Source: Trueperaceae bacterium (lineage in GTDB: Bacteria; Deinococcota; Deinococci; Deinococcales; Trueperaceae). Taken from it: DNA of 8,603 nt. The translations under genes were made by a program, and so were the position numbers. The notes below the pieces were generated by a model. That model was not told where the DNA came from. It made no database searches and saw only the letters and a list, made by a program, of their open reading frames with translations. Numbering within the stretch: the first letter of the stretch is position 1; each line of letters starts with the position of its first letter. The stretch covers positions 1 to 8,603 of the forward strand of contig SKWV01000168.1 of NCBI GenBank assembly GCA_007128755.1, read 5' to 3'. This document shows, in pieces, positions 1 through 8,603 of this stretch.

Positions 1-597
1 TCGCACATGCTCGCCGAGATGGCGCGCATGAGCACCGAGGACGACCTCGTGATGCAGCTCCACGTCGGCTCGCTACGCGACCACCACGAGCGGGTCTTCA
101 CCCGCTTCGGCCGCGACGTGGGCGCCGACATCCCGATCGCCATGGACTGGACGCGCGCGCTGCGACCACTGCTGAACGACGTCGGCGCGCACCCGCGCCT
201 CCGGCTCGTGCTCTACACGCTCGACGAGAGCAGCTACGCCCGCGAGCTCGCGCCGCTGGCCGGCCACTACCCGGCGCTGCGCTTGGGGGCGCCGTGGTGG
301 TTCTTCGACTCCGTCCTCGGCATGGAGCGCTACCTGGACGCGACCGTCGAGACCGCGGGTATCCACAACCTCGCCGGCTTCAACGACGACACCCGCGCAT
401 TCCCCTCGATCCGAGCGCGGCACGACGTCTGGCGCCGCGTGGCGTGCAACTGGCTCGCGGGCCACGTGCGTCGCGGGTTGATCGATCACGACGTCGCGCC
501 GGCCCTGGCGCGCGCGCTGGCCTACGACCAGGCTCGTGACACCTACCGCCTGGGCAGCGGCCGGGGCGCCGACGCGGTCTCGACGGCCCTGGCGTAG
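1..597 (+). CDS. uxaC: Uronate (glucuronate) isomerase, C-terminal part, 5' end outside the window
   Basis: Uronate isomerase interconverts D-glucuronate/D-fructuronate and D-galacturonate/D-tagaturonate, the first cytosolic step of hexuronate breakdown toward 2-keto-3-deoxygluconate. The frame is open from base 1, giving 198 residues before a TAG stop; family members have about 470, so roughly the last 40% is present. Family landmarks recalled from E. coli UxaC are recognisable: MQLHVG near residues 18-23, APWWFFD near 97-103 (E. coli has GWWFND), and the NDDTRAFPS segment near 128-136 followed by R-x-RHDVWRRVACN (E. coli LTDSRSF, then TRHEYFRRILCN). The end LAYDQARDTYRL matches the family C-terminus. 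The first ATG (position 7) is internal to the protein, so the true start lies upstream. The tag gene follows after 8 nt on the same strand, so read-through transcription is likely although the functions are unrelated. Identification rests on remembered family motifs, and they are dense enough to be confident. Confidence 0.93.
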   Translation, partial: SHMLAEMARMSTEDDLVMQLHVGSLRDHHERVFTRFGRDVGADIPIAMDWTRALRPLLNDVGAHPRLRLVLYTLDESSYARELAPLAGHYPALRLGAPWWFFDSVLGMERYLDATVETAGIHNLAGFNDDTRAFPSIRARHDVWRRVACNWLAGHVRRGLIDHDVAPALARALAYDQARDTYRLGSGRGADAVSTALA

Positions 598-600
598 CCT
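595..600 (+). promoter_or_regulatory. Possible -10 box of a leaderless promoter for tag
   Basis: TAGCCT fits the TANNNT -10 consensus common in actinobacteria and lies 5 nt before the tag ATG, so transcription would begin at or next to the start codon. It overlaps the uxaC TAG stop. No Shine-Dalgarno sequence is visible before tag, which supports leaderless initiation. The hexamer is short and half of it is fixed by the stop codon, so chance is a real alternative, as is simple co-transcription with uxaC. Confidence 0.35.
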
Positions 601-605
601 GCACC

Positions 606-1184
606 ATGGCCGAAGCCCCCGCCAGCTCCCCCGCCTCGTACTGCGAGGCCGTCCTCCGCGGCCTGCCGGAGCCGCACGGGTACTACCACGACCACCAGTA
701 CGGCTTCCCGCTCGCCCAGGACGACGCGCTGTTCGGGCGGCTCCTGCTCGAGATCAACCAGGCCGGCCTCTCCTGGACCACCATCTTGCGCAAGGCCGAG
801 CACTTCGAGCGCGCCTACGACGGCTTCGCCATCGAGCGGATCGCCGCCTACGGCGAGGAGGACGTCGCGCGCCTCCTCGCCGACGCGGGCATCATCCGCA
901 ACCGCGCCAAGGTGCGCGCCGCGATCGAGAACGCCCGCCGCATCGAGGCCCTGCGCGCCGACCACGGCTCGTTCGGGGGTTGGCTCGACGCGCACCACCC
1001 GCTCGAGCTCGCCGAGTGGCGGGCGCTGTTCAAGCGCACCTTCGTGTTCACGGGTGGCGAGATCACGCGCGAGTTCCTGGTGTCGACGGGCTACCTCCCG
1101 GGTGCACACGAGCCCTCGTGCCCGGTGTACGCCCGGGTGCTCGCCGCCGATCCGCCGTGGCGGCGGACGCCGCGCCCGCCCTGA
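606..1184 (+). CDS. tag: DNA-3-methyladenine glycosylase I
   Basis: This base-excision repair enzyme cleaves the N-glycosidic bond of 3-methyladenine in alkylated DNA. The 192-residue protein is close to the usual length of about 185-200. The helix-hairpin-helix family zinc site is intact: Cys13 (SYCEAV), His28 in YYHDHQYG (E. coli YHDNEWG), and His168 and Cys172 in GAHEPSC, keeping the HxxxC spacing of E. coli His175/Cys179. The base-binding segment LEINQAGLSWTTILRK (about residues 48-63) matches E. coli EGQQAGLSWITVLKK, including the conserved Glu and Trp. DAGIIRNRAKVRAAIENAR (about 93-111) is the next family signature. The ATG at 606 is 8 nt after the uxaC stop and has no clear Shine-Dalgarno. 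The gene points toward ppdK and is separated from it by a strong hairpin. The C-terminal tail after Cys172 is basic and proline-rich and probably not structured. Confidence 0.95.
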   Translation: MAEAPASSPASYCEAVLRGLPEPHGYYHDHQYGFPLAQDDALFGRLLLEINQAGLSWTTILRKAEHFERAYDGFAIERIAAYGEEDVARLLADAGIIRNRAKVRAAIENARRIEALRADHGSFGGWLDAHHPLELAEWRALFKRTFVFTGGEITREFLVSTGYLPGAHEPSCPVYARVLAADPPWRRTPRPP

Positions 1185-1202
1185 ACCGGCGAGGCGGCAC
1201 GC

Positions 1203-1240
1203 CGAACGGCGGCGAGGGTAGGATCCCTCGCCGCCGTTCG
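1203..1240. terminator. Perfect 16-bp hairpin between convergent tag and ppdK, probable two-way terminator
   Basis: The arm CGAACGGCGGCGAGGG (1203-1218) and its exact reverse complement (1225-1240) enclose a 6-nt loop, TAGGAT. The stem is perfect and mostly G:C, so it would be very stable in RNA made from either strand. It lies 18 nt after the tag stop and about 60 nt after the ppdK stop, the position expected for a shared terminator of convergent genes. No run of T follows on the + side (AGTCTCGCGT) or on the - side, so it is not a classical intrinsic terminator. It may act as a U-tract-less terminator or as a 3'-end protecting hairpin. The hairpin is directly seen; the terminator role is inferred from position. 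Confidence 0.75.
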
Positions 1241-1301
1241 AGTCTCGCGTTCCGCGGTGGCGGAGCCGGTCCGGCCCCGTCACCGAAGCGTCAGTCGCGC
1301 C

Positions 1302-4100
<2,799 letters not shown>

Positions 4101-4255
4101 ACGCGAACACCTCCAGCGGATGCGCGCGGCAGAAGGGGACTCGGTCCCGATCCTCGGCGGGTGGGCCCGCTCATGCCGCAGGACGCCCACACCCGATGAT
4201 GACGCGGCGCTCGGGTCGGGGACCAGGGACGAATCGGAACCTCGTCAGGGTCGGT
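4101..4255 (-). other. 155-nt gap and ppdK leader between the M23 peptidase gene and ppdK
   Basis: This stretch separates two minus-strand genes. It holds the ppdK ribosome binding site and two small inverted repeats: GCGGG/CCCGC with a 4-nt loop (4157-4170) and GGGAC/GTCCC with a 3-nt loop (4136-4148). Both are too short in this base composition to call as terminators or switches. I could not find a convincing -35/-10 pair, although a gap of this length suggests ppdK may have its own promoter in addition to any read-through from pepF. Confidence 0.4.
4108..4114 (-). promoter_or_regulatory. Strong ribosome binding site of ppdK
   Basis: On the minus strand GGAGGTG ends 7 nt before the ATG at 4100-4098. 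It is the only near-perfect Shine-Dalgarno seen in the window, and it decides the ppdK start over the upstream ATG at 4190. Confidence 0.85.
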
Positions 4256-4942
4256 TCAGTCGCGGTCGACGAGCAACGGCAGCGGATCGATCGCCAGCCA
4301 CTCGCACGCCCGTTCGTCACCGCCGTACACGCCGAAGTGCAGGTGCGGCGGCGTCGCGCCGGCGTTGCCCGACGCGCCGACGGTGCCGATGGTCGTCTCC
4401 GGCGTGACCCACTGCCCCTCGCGCAGATCGCTCGGCACGGCGTCCAAGTGCGTGTAGAAGTAGCGGCGCCCACCGGCGCCGACGATGGTGACGCTGAGGC
4501 CGCCGAGGCTCAGGTCGTCGATGCGGTACACGAACCCGGCGGTGGCGGAGCGCACCGGCGTGCCGCGCGGCGCGAACACGTCCTGCCCTTCGTGCAGGCG
4601 GCCGCCGCCCCGCGGCGCGTGCCACGTGTCGGTGACGTCACGCACGCGCACGCCCGCGACCGGCATGAGGAGCCGGGCGTCGGCGTCGGCGCCGACCTTG
4701 GCGTAGAACGCGCCCATGACGGTGCGGTAGCGCGCGCGCATCTCGAAGCGCGCGCGCTCGGCCTCGGTCCTGGCGACGGGCCCGTCGCGCTCCGGGCAGA
4801 CGAGCCCCACGAACTCCGGCCGCAGGTCGGGGTAGGCCGCGTCGGGGAGCGTCTGACCCAGTCCCCAGGCAGCGACCACCAGCGCCGCGCCGACGAGCAC
4901 GCGGCGGAGCGCCCGCCCCACCGTGGGACGCTCTCGCCTCAT
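4256..4942 (-). CDS. M23 family (LytM-like) metallopeptidase, membrane-anchored or secreted
   Basis: M23 peptidases are zinc endopeptidases that usually cut peptide cross-links in peptidoglycan outside the membrane; some family members only bind or regulate. The 228-residue protein begins with basic residues and a hydrophobic segment (about 14-30, RVLVGAALVVAAWGLG), read as a signal anchor or signal peptide. No coiled coil or LysM domain is evident. The catalytic domain occupies about residues 105-205: HEGQD supplies His117 and Asp121 (HxxxD), YTHLD gives His165, and HLHFGVYG supplies His200 and His202 (HxH). The zinc ligands and catalytic His are all present, so it should be active. GTPVRSATAG and VTPETTIGTVGASGNAGATPPHLH are typical of the beta-sheet core. 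Its ATG overlaps the pepF stop as ATGA, indicating translational coupling. The precise substrate is not shown by the sequence; cell-wall remodelling is the family default. Confidence 0.9.
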   Translation of the reverse strand: MRRERPTVGRALRRVLVGAALVVAAWGLGQTLPDAAYPDLRPEFVGLVCPERDGPVARTEAERARFEMRARYRTVMGAFYAKVGADADARLLMPVAGVRVRDVTDTWHAPRGGGRLHEGQDVFAPRGTPVRSATAGFVYRIDDLSLGGLSVTIVGAGGRRYFYTHLDAVPSDLREGQWVTPETTIGTVGASGNAGATPPHLHFGVYGGDERACEWLAIDPLPLLVDRD

Positions 4943-6750
4943 CCCGCCAGGGCCTCGAGCCGGGCCACGTACCCCTCGAGGACGTCGAAGGCCCGCTCGA
5001 TCGGCTCCGTGGTGGTCACGTCGAGGCCGACGGAGGCGAACAGCTCCACGGGCGGCGTCGCCGCACCGGCCGCCATGAAGGCGCGGAGCGCCTCGGCGGC
5101 GCCCGGCTCCTCGGCCGCGATGCGGGCGCCCAGCGCGGTGGCGGCGGCGATGCCGACCGCGTACTGGAAGGTGTAGAACGGCACGTAGAGGTGCCCGAAC
5201 TGCGACCAGGTGATGCCGACGCGATCCCCGGCGCTGATCGCGTCGCCGTAGCCCTCCTGGAACAGGTCGCGCATCATGCTGGTGAGATCCTCGCCGGTGA
5301 GCGCCTCACCGCGCCAGACCGCGTCGTGGACGGCGCGCTCGAAGCGCACCAGCGTCGGCATCACGAAGAAGTAGCGGTGGTAGTTGCCCATGGCCTCGTC
5401 GAGCACCGCCAGCTCGACGCGCGCGTCGTCGCGCGCGGGCCCATCCAGGAGGTACGCGCGCAGCAGCGCCTGCTGCGCGTTCGAGGCCGTCTCGGCGATG
5501 GTCATGCTGAGCGCTTGGACGCCGTCGAGCGGGTCCTGCGCCGCATGCGCGAGCTCGGCGTGCAGCGCGTGGCCGAGCTCGTGCGCCAGCGTGCTCGCGC
5601 TCGGCAGGTCGTCGACGTAGCTCATCATGATGAGGGGGTGCACGCCGGGCGCCGCGGCGCAGAAGGCGCCCTCGCGCTTGCCGCGGTTCGGCCGCAGGTC
5701 CACCCAGCGCTCCTGCTCGAGCCCTTGGCGCAGCCGCGCCGCGTACGGCTCGCCGAGCGGCGCCGCGCTGTCGACGATCCACCGCGTCGCCTGCTCGATG
5801 CTCACGCGAGGCGGTCGGCGCCCCAGCGACGCGAACACGTCCCAGGGCTCCAGCCGCTCGACGCCCAGGAGGCGGCGCCGGACCTCCCAGTAGCGGTGCC
5901 AGACCGGGAGGCGCCGCGTGAACGCGTCGATCGTGGCGTCCAACACCGCCGGCGGCACGTGCATCGAGGCCAGGGCGGCCGCCTCGCCGGAGGCGTGACC
6001 GCGCACGCGCGCCTCGAACGCCTGCGCCTTCACGCGCCCCAGGTAGAGCTCGGCCAGGGTCTCCTGGAACGCCAGGTGACCGTCGGCGAACGACGAGAAG
6101 GCCTGGCGCCGCACCTCGCGGTCGTCGTCGCGCTCCAGGCTCCGGATGGTGCTGGGCGCCACCTCGCGCTCGCCGTCGTCCGTGCGCACGCCCTCGAAGC
6201 GGAGATCGCCGGCGACGAGCGCCTCGCGCGCCACCATGAACTGGCGCCACGGCTCCCCGGCCTGGGCCAGCACGTCCTCGACCTCGCCGGACCTCACGTG
6301 CGCGCGCTGCTCCTCGAGCCGCGCCAGGTAGGGATCGAACCGGGCGAGCTCCGGACGCTCGCGCCTGAACGCCGCCAGACGATCGGGCGGGATCGACAGC
6401 AGCTCGGGATCGATGAAGGCGGTCCTCGCCGCCCACTGCGTGGAGATCGTCGCGAAGCGTGCGCGCGCACGGCGGGCCGCGGCGTCGCCCTGATCCGCCG
6501 AGGCCGGGAGCGACGCGTACAGGTGCAGCCGCCGGGCCAGCGCGGCCATGTCGGAGTACGCGGCGAGGAACGCGTGGAGCGTGTGCGCGTCGTCCCCGAG
6601 GCGGCCGCGGTACGCCGCGATCGACGCCACCCGGGCCTCGCCGTCGCGGAGCGCCTCCTCGAACGCCTCCGGTGAGGGGTACACGTGCTCGAGGGCCCAG
6701 GTCTCGGCTGGATCGAGCTGATCGCGCCGCAGCAGTGTCTCGGTGCTCAT
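4939..6750 (-). CDS. pepF: Oligoendopeptidase F (M3 family zinc peptidase)
   Basis: PepF-type enzymes are cytosolic zinc peptidases that cut medium-length oligopeptides, serving peptide recycling and nutrient use. The 603-residue length is typical. The N-terminal half (about 1-200) is the helical PepF N-terminal region, beginning WALEHVYPSPEAFEEAL, and has no signal peptide. The zinc site is LAHELGHALHA with His390, Glu391 and His394, and Glu420 of TIAETAS, 26 residues after His394, fits as third ligand. The C-terminal substrate-binding segment HLYVPFYTFQYAVGIAAATAL (about 521-541) is also a family hallmark. Start: the ATG at 6750 precedes the conserved N-terminus, has no clear Shine-Dalgarno, and lies 6 nt after a TANNNT box, suggesting a leaderless mRNA. 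It is the first gene of a probable operon with the downstream M23 gene. It diverges from prfC across 74 bp. Confidence 0.95.
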   Translation of the reverse strand: MSTETLLRRDQLDPAETWALEHVYPSPEAFEEALRDGEARVASIAAYRGRLGDDAHTLHAFLAAYSDMAALARRLHLYASLPASADQGDAAARRARARFATISTQWAARTAFIDPELLSIPPDRLAAFRRERPELARFDPYLARLEEQRAHVRSGEVEDVLAQAGEPWRQFMVAREALVAGDLRFEGVRTDDGEREVAPSTIRSLERDDDREVRRQAFSSFADGHLAFQETLAELYLGRVKAQAFEARVRGHASGEAAALASMHVPPAVLDATIDAFTRRLPVWHRYWEVRRRLLGVERLEPWDVFASLGRRPPRVSIEQATRWIVDSAAPLGEPYAARLRQGLEQERWVDLRPNRGKREGAFCAAAPGVHPLIMMSYVDDLPSASTLAHELGHALHAELAHAAQDPLDGVQALSMTIAETASNAQQALLRAYLLDGPARDDARVELAVLDEAMGNYHRYFFVMPTLVRFERAVHDAVWRGEALTGEDLTSMMRDLFQEGYGDAISAGDRVGITWSQFGHLYVPFYTFQYAVGIAAATALGARIAAEEPGAAEALRAFMAAGAATPPVELFASVGLDVTTTEPIERAFDVLEGYVARLEALAG

Positions 6751-6756
6751 GCAGCG

Positions 6757-6762
6757 AGCCTA
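6757..6762 (-). promoter_or_regulatory. Possible -10 box of a leaderless promoter for pepF
   Basis: On the minus strand TAGGCT ends 6 nt before the pepF ATG (CGCTGC between), the spacing expected if transcription starts at the start codon. There is no recognisable -35 hexamer and no Shine-Dalgarno. The same arrangement precedes tag, which raises confidence somewhat. Confidence 0.45.
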
Positions 6763-6786
6763 CCCGGCTGCGGGCGCCCGAGGGGC

Positions 6787-6792
6787 TATCAT
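6787..6792 (+). promoter_or_regulatory. Possible -10 box for prfC
   Basis: TATCAT differs from the TATAAT consensus at one base and stands out in this GC-rich gap. It would place a transcription start near 6799 and a 5' leader of about 26 nt before the prfC ATG. No matching -35 is visible. Together with the box at 6757-6762 it would make the 74-bp gap a compact divergent promoter. Confidence 0.4.
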
Positions 6793-6824
6793 GGGCGCTC
6801 CGGTCGCACCCGGTCGACACGCTG

Positions 6825-8414
6825 ATGATCACCACCACCCCCACCACCACGCTCGCGAGCGAGATCGCCCGCCGCCGGACGTTCGCGATCATCTCGCACC
6901 CGGACGCGGGCAAGACGACGCTGACGGAGAAGCTGCTGCTCTACTCCGGCGCGATCCGCTCCGCCGGCATCGTGGGCGGCAAGGCCGGGACGCGCGGCGC
7001 CCGCAGCGACTTCATGGCGATGGAGCAGGAGCGCGGCATCTCGATCTCGTCGGCCTCGCTGCAGATCGAGTACGGGGGCCACGTGCTCAACCTGCTCGAC
7101 ACGCCCGGTCACCAGGACTTCAGTGAGGACACCTACCGCACGCTCACCGCGGTCGACAGCGCCGTGATGCTGCTCGACGCCGCCCGCGGCGTGCAGGCGC
7201 AGACGCTCAAGCTCTTCGAGGTCTGCCGCCGGCGAGGGCTGCCGGTGTTCACGTTCATCAACAAGCTCGACCGGCCGTCGCGCGACCCGTTCGACCTCAT
7301 GGACGAGGTCGAGCAGGTGATGTCGCTCCAGGTCACGCCCATCACCTGGCCGATCGGCAACGGTCCCGACTTCCGCGGCATCTACGAGCGCCCGACGAAG
7401 CGCGTGCACCTCTACGGCCGCGGGGCGCGCGAGGCGCGGGCCGACGTCCTGGCGACCGGCGGCGTCGACGACCCCGTCCTGCAGGGCGTGCTCGGCGCCG
7501 AGGCGCTCGCCGCCCTGCGCGACGAGATCGAGACCGTCGACGCGCTCCTCCCGAGCGTCGATCCGCAGCGCGTCGACAGGGCCGAGCTCTCCCCCGTCTT
7601 CTTCGGCAGCGTGCTCACGAACTTCGGCGTCGAGCCCTTCCTCGACCACTTCCTGCAGCTCGCGCCGGCGCCGGCCGACCTCGTGACCGAGGATGGCGAC
7701 CGGATCGACGTGGCCGGCGAGACCTTCACCGCCCGGGTCTTCAAGCTGCAGGCCAACCTCGACAAGCGCCACCGCGACCGCACGGCCTACGCCCGCATCG
7801 CGACCGGGACGTTCGAGCGCGGCATGAACGCGGTGCACGTCCGGACCGGGCGGACGATGCGCCTGAGTCGGGCCCACACGCTCTTCGCCGACGAGCGCGA
7901 GACGGTCGAGCACGCGGTCGCCGGCGACGTGATCGGGCTGGTGAACCCCGGCCTGCTGCGCGTCGGGGACGTGGTGAGCACGCGCCGCGACGTGGCGCTG
8001 CCGCCGCTCCCGCGCTTCTCGCCCGAGGTGTTCGCCACGGTGCGCCCGCGTCACGTCGACCGCGACAAGGCGTTCCGGAAGGGCCTCGAGCAGTTGGGCG
8101 AGGAGGGTGTGGTCCAGCGCTTCCACCCGGCGCAAGGCGCGCGCGACTCCGTGCTCGGTGCGGTCGGCACGCTCCAGTTCGACGTCTTCGTCAGGCGCAT
8201 GCAGGACGAGTACGACGTCGAGGTCGAGATCACGAGCGAGCCCTACACCGTCATCCGGCGCCTCGACCGGACCCCGCGCGCCTCCGGGCGGTTCGGCCGC
8301 CTGGTGGTGGACGCCGACGGCGAGCCGGCGGTCTTGCTGCGTCACGCTCGCGAGATCGAGTACTTCCTCGAAGAACATCCCGGCATCGAGCTCCATGCCA
8401 TCGACGAGGGCTGA
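6825..8414 (+). CDS. prfC: Peptide chain release factor 3 (translational GTPase)
   Basis: RF3 is a ribosome-associated GTPase that promotes dissociation of RF1/RF2 after peptide release. From the ATG at 6825 the product is 529 residues, the same length I recall for E. coli RF3. GTPase motifs are complete: G1 SHPDAGKTT (24-32), G2 ERGISI (69-74), G3 DTPGHQDFSEDTYRT (92-106), G4 NKLD (146-149) and G5 around GSVLTNFGV (261-269). ITWPIGNG (173-180) and the later domain 2/3 motifs VFKLQANLDKRHRDR and LGAVGTLQFDVFVRRMQDEY confirm RF3 rather than EF-G. The open frame continues upstream to 6459, but that part runs antisense to pepF. Between the -10-like box and 6825 the only alternative start in frame is CTG at 6822. 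No Shine-Dalgarno precedes the ATG. The N-terminus MITTTPTTTL is Thr-rich, from an ACC repeat, and is not conserved. It is transcribed divergently from pepF. Confidence 0.97.
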   Translation: MITTTPTTTLASEIARRRTFAIISHPDAGKTTLTEKLLLYSGAIRSAGIVGGKAGTRGARSDFMAMEQERGISISSASLQIEYGGHVLNLLDTPGHQDFSEDTYRTLTAVDSAVMLLDAARGVQAQTLKLFEVCRRRGLPVFTFINKLDRPSRDPFDLMDEVEQVMSLQVTPITWPIGNGPDFRGIYERPTKRVHLYGRGAREARADVLATGGVDDPVLQGVLGAEALAALRDEIETVDALLPSVDPQRVDRAELSPVFFGSVLTNFGVEPFLDHFLQLAPAPADLVTEDGDRIDVAGETFTARVFKLQANLDKRHRDRTAYARIATGTFERGMNAVHVRTGRTMRLSRAHTLFADERETVEHAVAGDVIGLVNPGLLRVGDVVSTRRDVALPPLPRFSPEVFATVRPRHVDRDKAFRKGLEQLGEEGVVQRFHPAQGARDSVLGAVGTLQFDVFVRRMQDEYDVEVEITSEPYTVIRRLDRTPRASGRFGRLVVDADGEPAVLLRHAREIEYFLEEHPGIELHAIDEG

Positions 8415-8448
8415 TCGGGATAGATGCCGAGGCACGGTACACCGGCGC

Positions 8449-8477
8449 TTGCGTTTTGAGGCACCAACGTGTAGGGT
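8449..8477 (+). promoter_or_regulatory. Probable housekeeping-type promoter after prfC
   Basis: TTGCGT (8449-8454) and TAGGGT (8472-8477) are separated by exactly 17 nt, matching sigma-70/SigA spacing with a typical actinobacterial TANNNT -10. It is the best -35/-10 pair in the window. The predicted start, near 8484, leaves a leader of about 110 nt before the ATG at 8595. It reads rightward out of the window. Confidence 0.55.
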
Positions 8478-8594
8478 TGTTCTGTCCCACGGTAGGCAAC
8501 CTGAATGGTGTCGCTCGGGGGGCCCGGGCCTCGGCTCGGACGTGAAGGATCGATTGGGGCAAAGCTCCACGGTCAGGAAGCTTAGGTACACAGC

Positions 8595-8603
8595 ATGGCT
8601 ACA
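8595..8603 (+). CDS. Possible start of the next gene (only Met-Ala-Thr visible)
   Basis: An ATG at 8595 is followed by GCT ACA before the window ends. AGGT at 8584-8587 lies 7 nt upstream and could serve as a weak Shine-Dalgarno; a purine run, AGGAAG, at 8575-8580 is farther away. A promoter of the right orientation lies about 110 nt upstream of the ATG. Three codons cannot identify a product, and the true start could be elsewhere. Confidence 0.3.

Larger units (their letters stand above)
8415..8603 (+). other. Intergenic region after prfC with a leader-like segment
   Basis: This stretch is visibly less GC-rich than the flanking genes and has no plausible coding frame until its end. It carries the promoter at 8449-8477, then a leader with a small hairpin: TGGGGC (8555-8560) pairs with GCTCCA (8564-8569) around AAA, with one G:U pair. 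The hexamer CACGGT occurs three times (8433, 8488, 8568). I do not recognise a known riboswitch, T-box, tRNA or other RNA family. No clear prfC terminator with a T-run was found. Confidence 0.4.

Noticed and set aside
4101..4190. Upstream ATG at 4190 for ppdK
   Set aside because: It adds 30 residues with no similarity to PPDK and lacks a ribosome binding site, whereas the ATG at 4100 has GGAGGTG at the proper spacing.
5191..6675. A 494-codon open frame on the + strand opposite pepF
   Set aside because: It is an Arg/Ala/Val/Glu-rich shadow of pepF, which has an intact HELGH zinc site; no family features are seen.
6459..6824. Upstream extension of the prfC open frame
   Set aside because: The extra 122 codons overlap pepF in antisense and encode Arg/Pro-rich sequence unlike RF3. 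Starting at 6825 gives 529 residues, the family length.
8521..8530. Palindrome GGCCCGGGCC
   Set aside because: A 10-base G/C palindrome is expected by chance at this base composition and has no loop or partner site to suggest an operator.
6789..8591. A 600-codon open frame on the - strand opposite prfC
   Set aside because: It is a shadow of prfC with repetitive Arg/Val/Glu/Asp content; RF3 on the + strand has all G motifs.
8415..8594. Possible tRNA, SRP RNA or riboswitch in the right-hand intergenic region
   Set aside because: I looked for T-arm, T-box, SRP and common riboswitch core motifs and saw none in the right arrangement, so no RNA gene is called.

Overview
The window comes from a very GC-rich bacterial chromosome (roughly 70% G+C by eye). 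Wobble positions are almost all G or C, which produces long meaningless open frames on the opposite strand of nearly every gene. The gene complement is core metabolism and housekeeping. There is no sign of phage, plasmid, transposon, CRISPR or RNA genes. The combination of high G+C, -10 boxes of the TANNNT type sitting 5-6 nt before start codons without a Shine-Dalgarno sequence, and a TTGCGT-17-TAGGGT promoter suggests an actinomycete-like lineage, perhaps a deep branch such as Thermoleophilia. A GC-rich Chloroflexota relative cannot be excluded. This placement is inference.

Layout: (1) 1-597 +, the C-terminal part of uronate isomerase (uxaC), cut by the window edge. (2) 606-1184 +, DNA-3-methyladenine glycosylase I (tag), 8 nt after uxaC. 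(3) 1203-1240, a perfect 16-bp hairpin between convergent genes, the probable two-way terminator. (4) A minus-strand block read right to left: oligoendopeptidase F (pepF, 6750-4939), a membrane-anchored M23 metallopeptidase (4942-4256, coupled to pepF by an ATGA overlap), a 155-nt gap, then pyruvate phosphate dikinase (ppdK, 4100-1302) with a strong Shine-Dalgarno. (5) 6825-8414 +, peptide chain release factor 3 (prfC), divergent from pepF across a 74-bp gap. (6) 8415-8603, a less GC-rich intergenic stretch with a good promoter, a ~110-nt leader and an ATG at 8595 that may open the next gene.

The genes do not form one pathway. UxaC feeds hexuronates toward KDG, pyruvate and glyceraldehyde-3-phosphate. 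PpdK interconverts pyruvate and PEP, so both touch the pyruvate node, but they are convergent and not co-transcribed. PepF and the M23 enzyme are probably co-expressed peptidases, one expected in the cytosol and one at the envelope. Tag repairs alkylated DNA and RF3 recycles release factors. I see no previously undescribed system here. The points worth a second look are the start-proximal promoters, the terminator-like hairpin without a U-tract, and the structured leader at the right edge.
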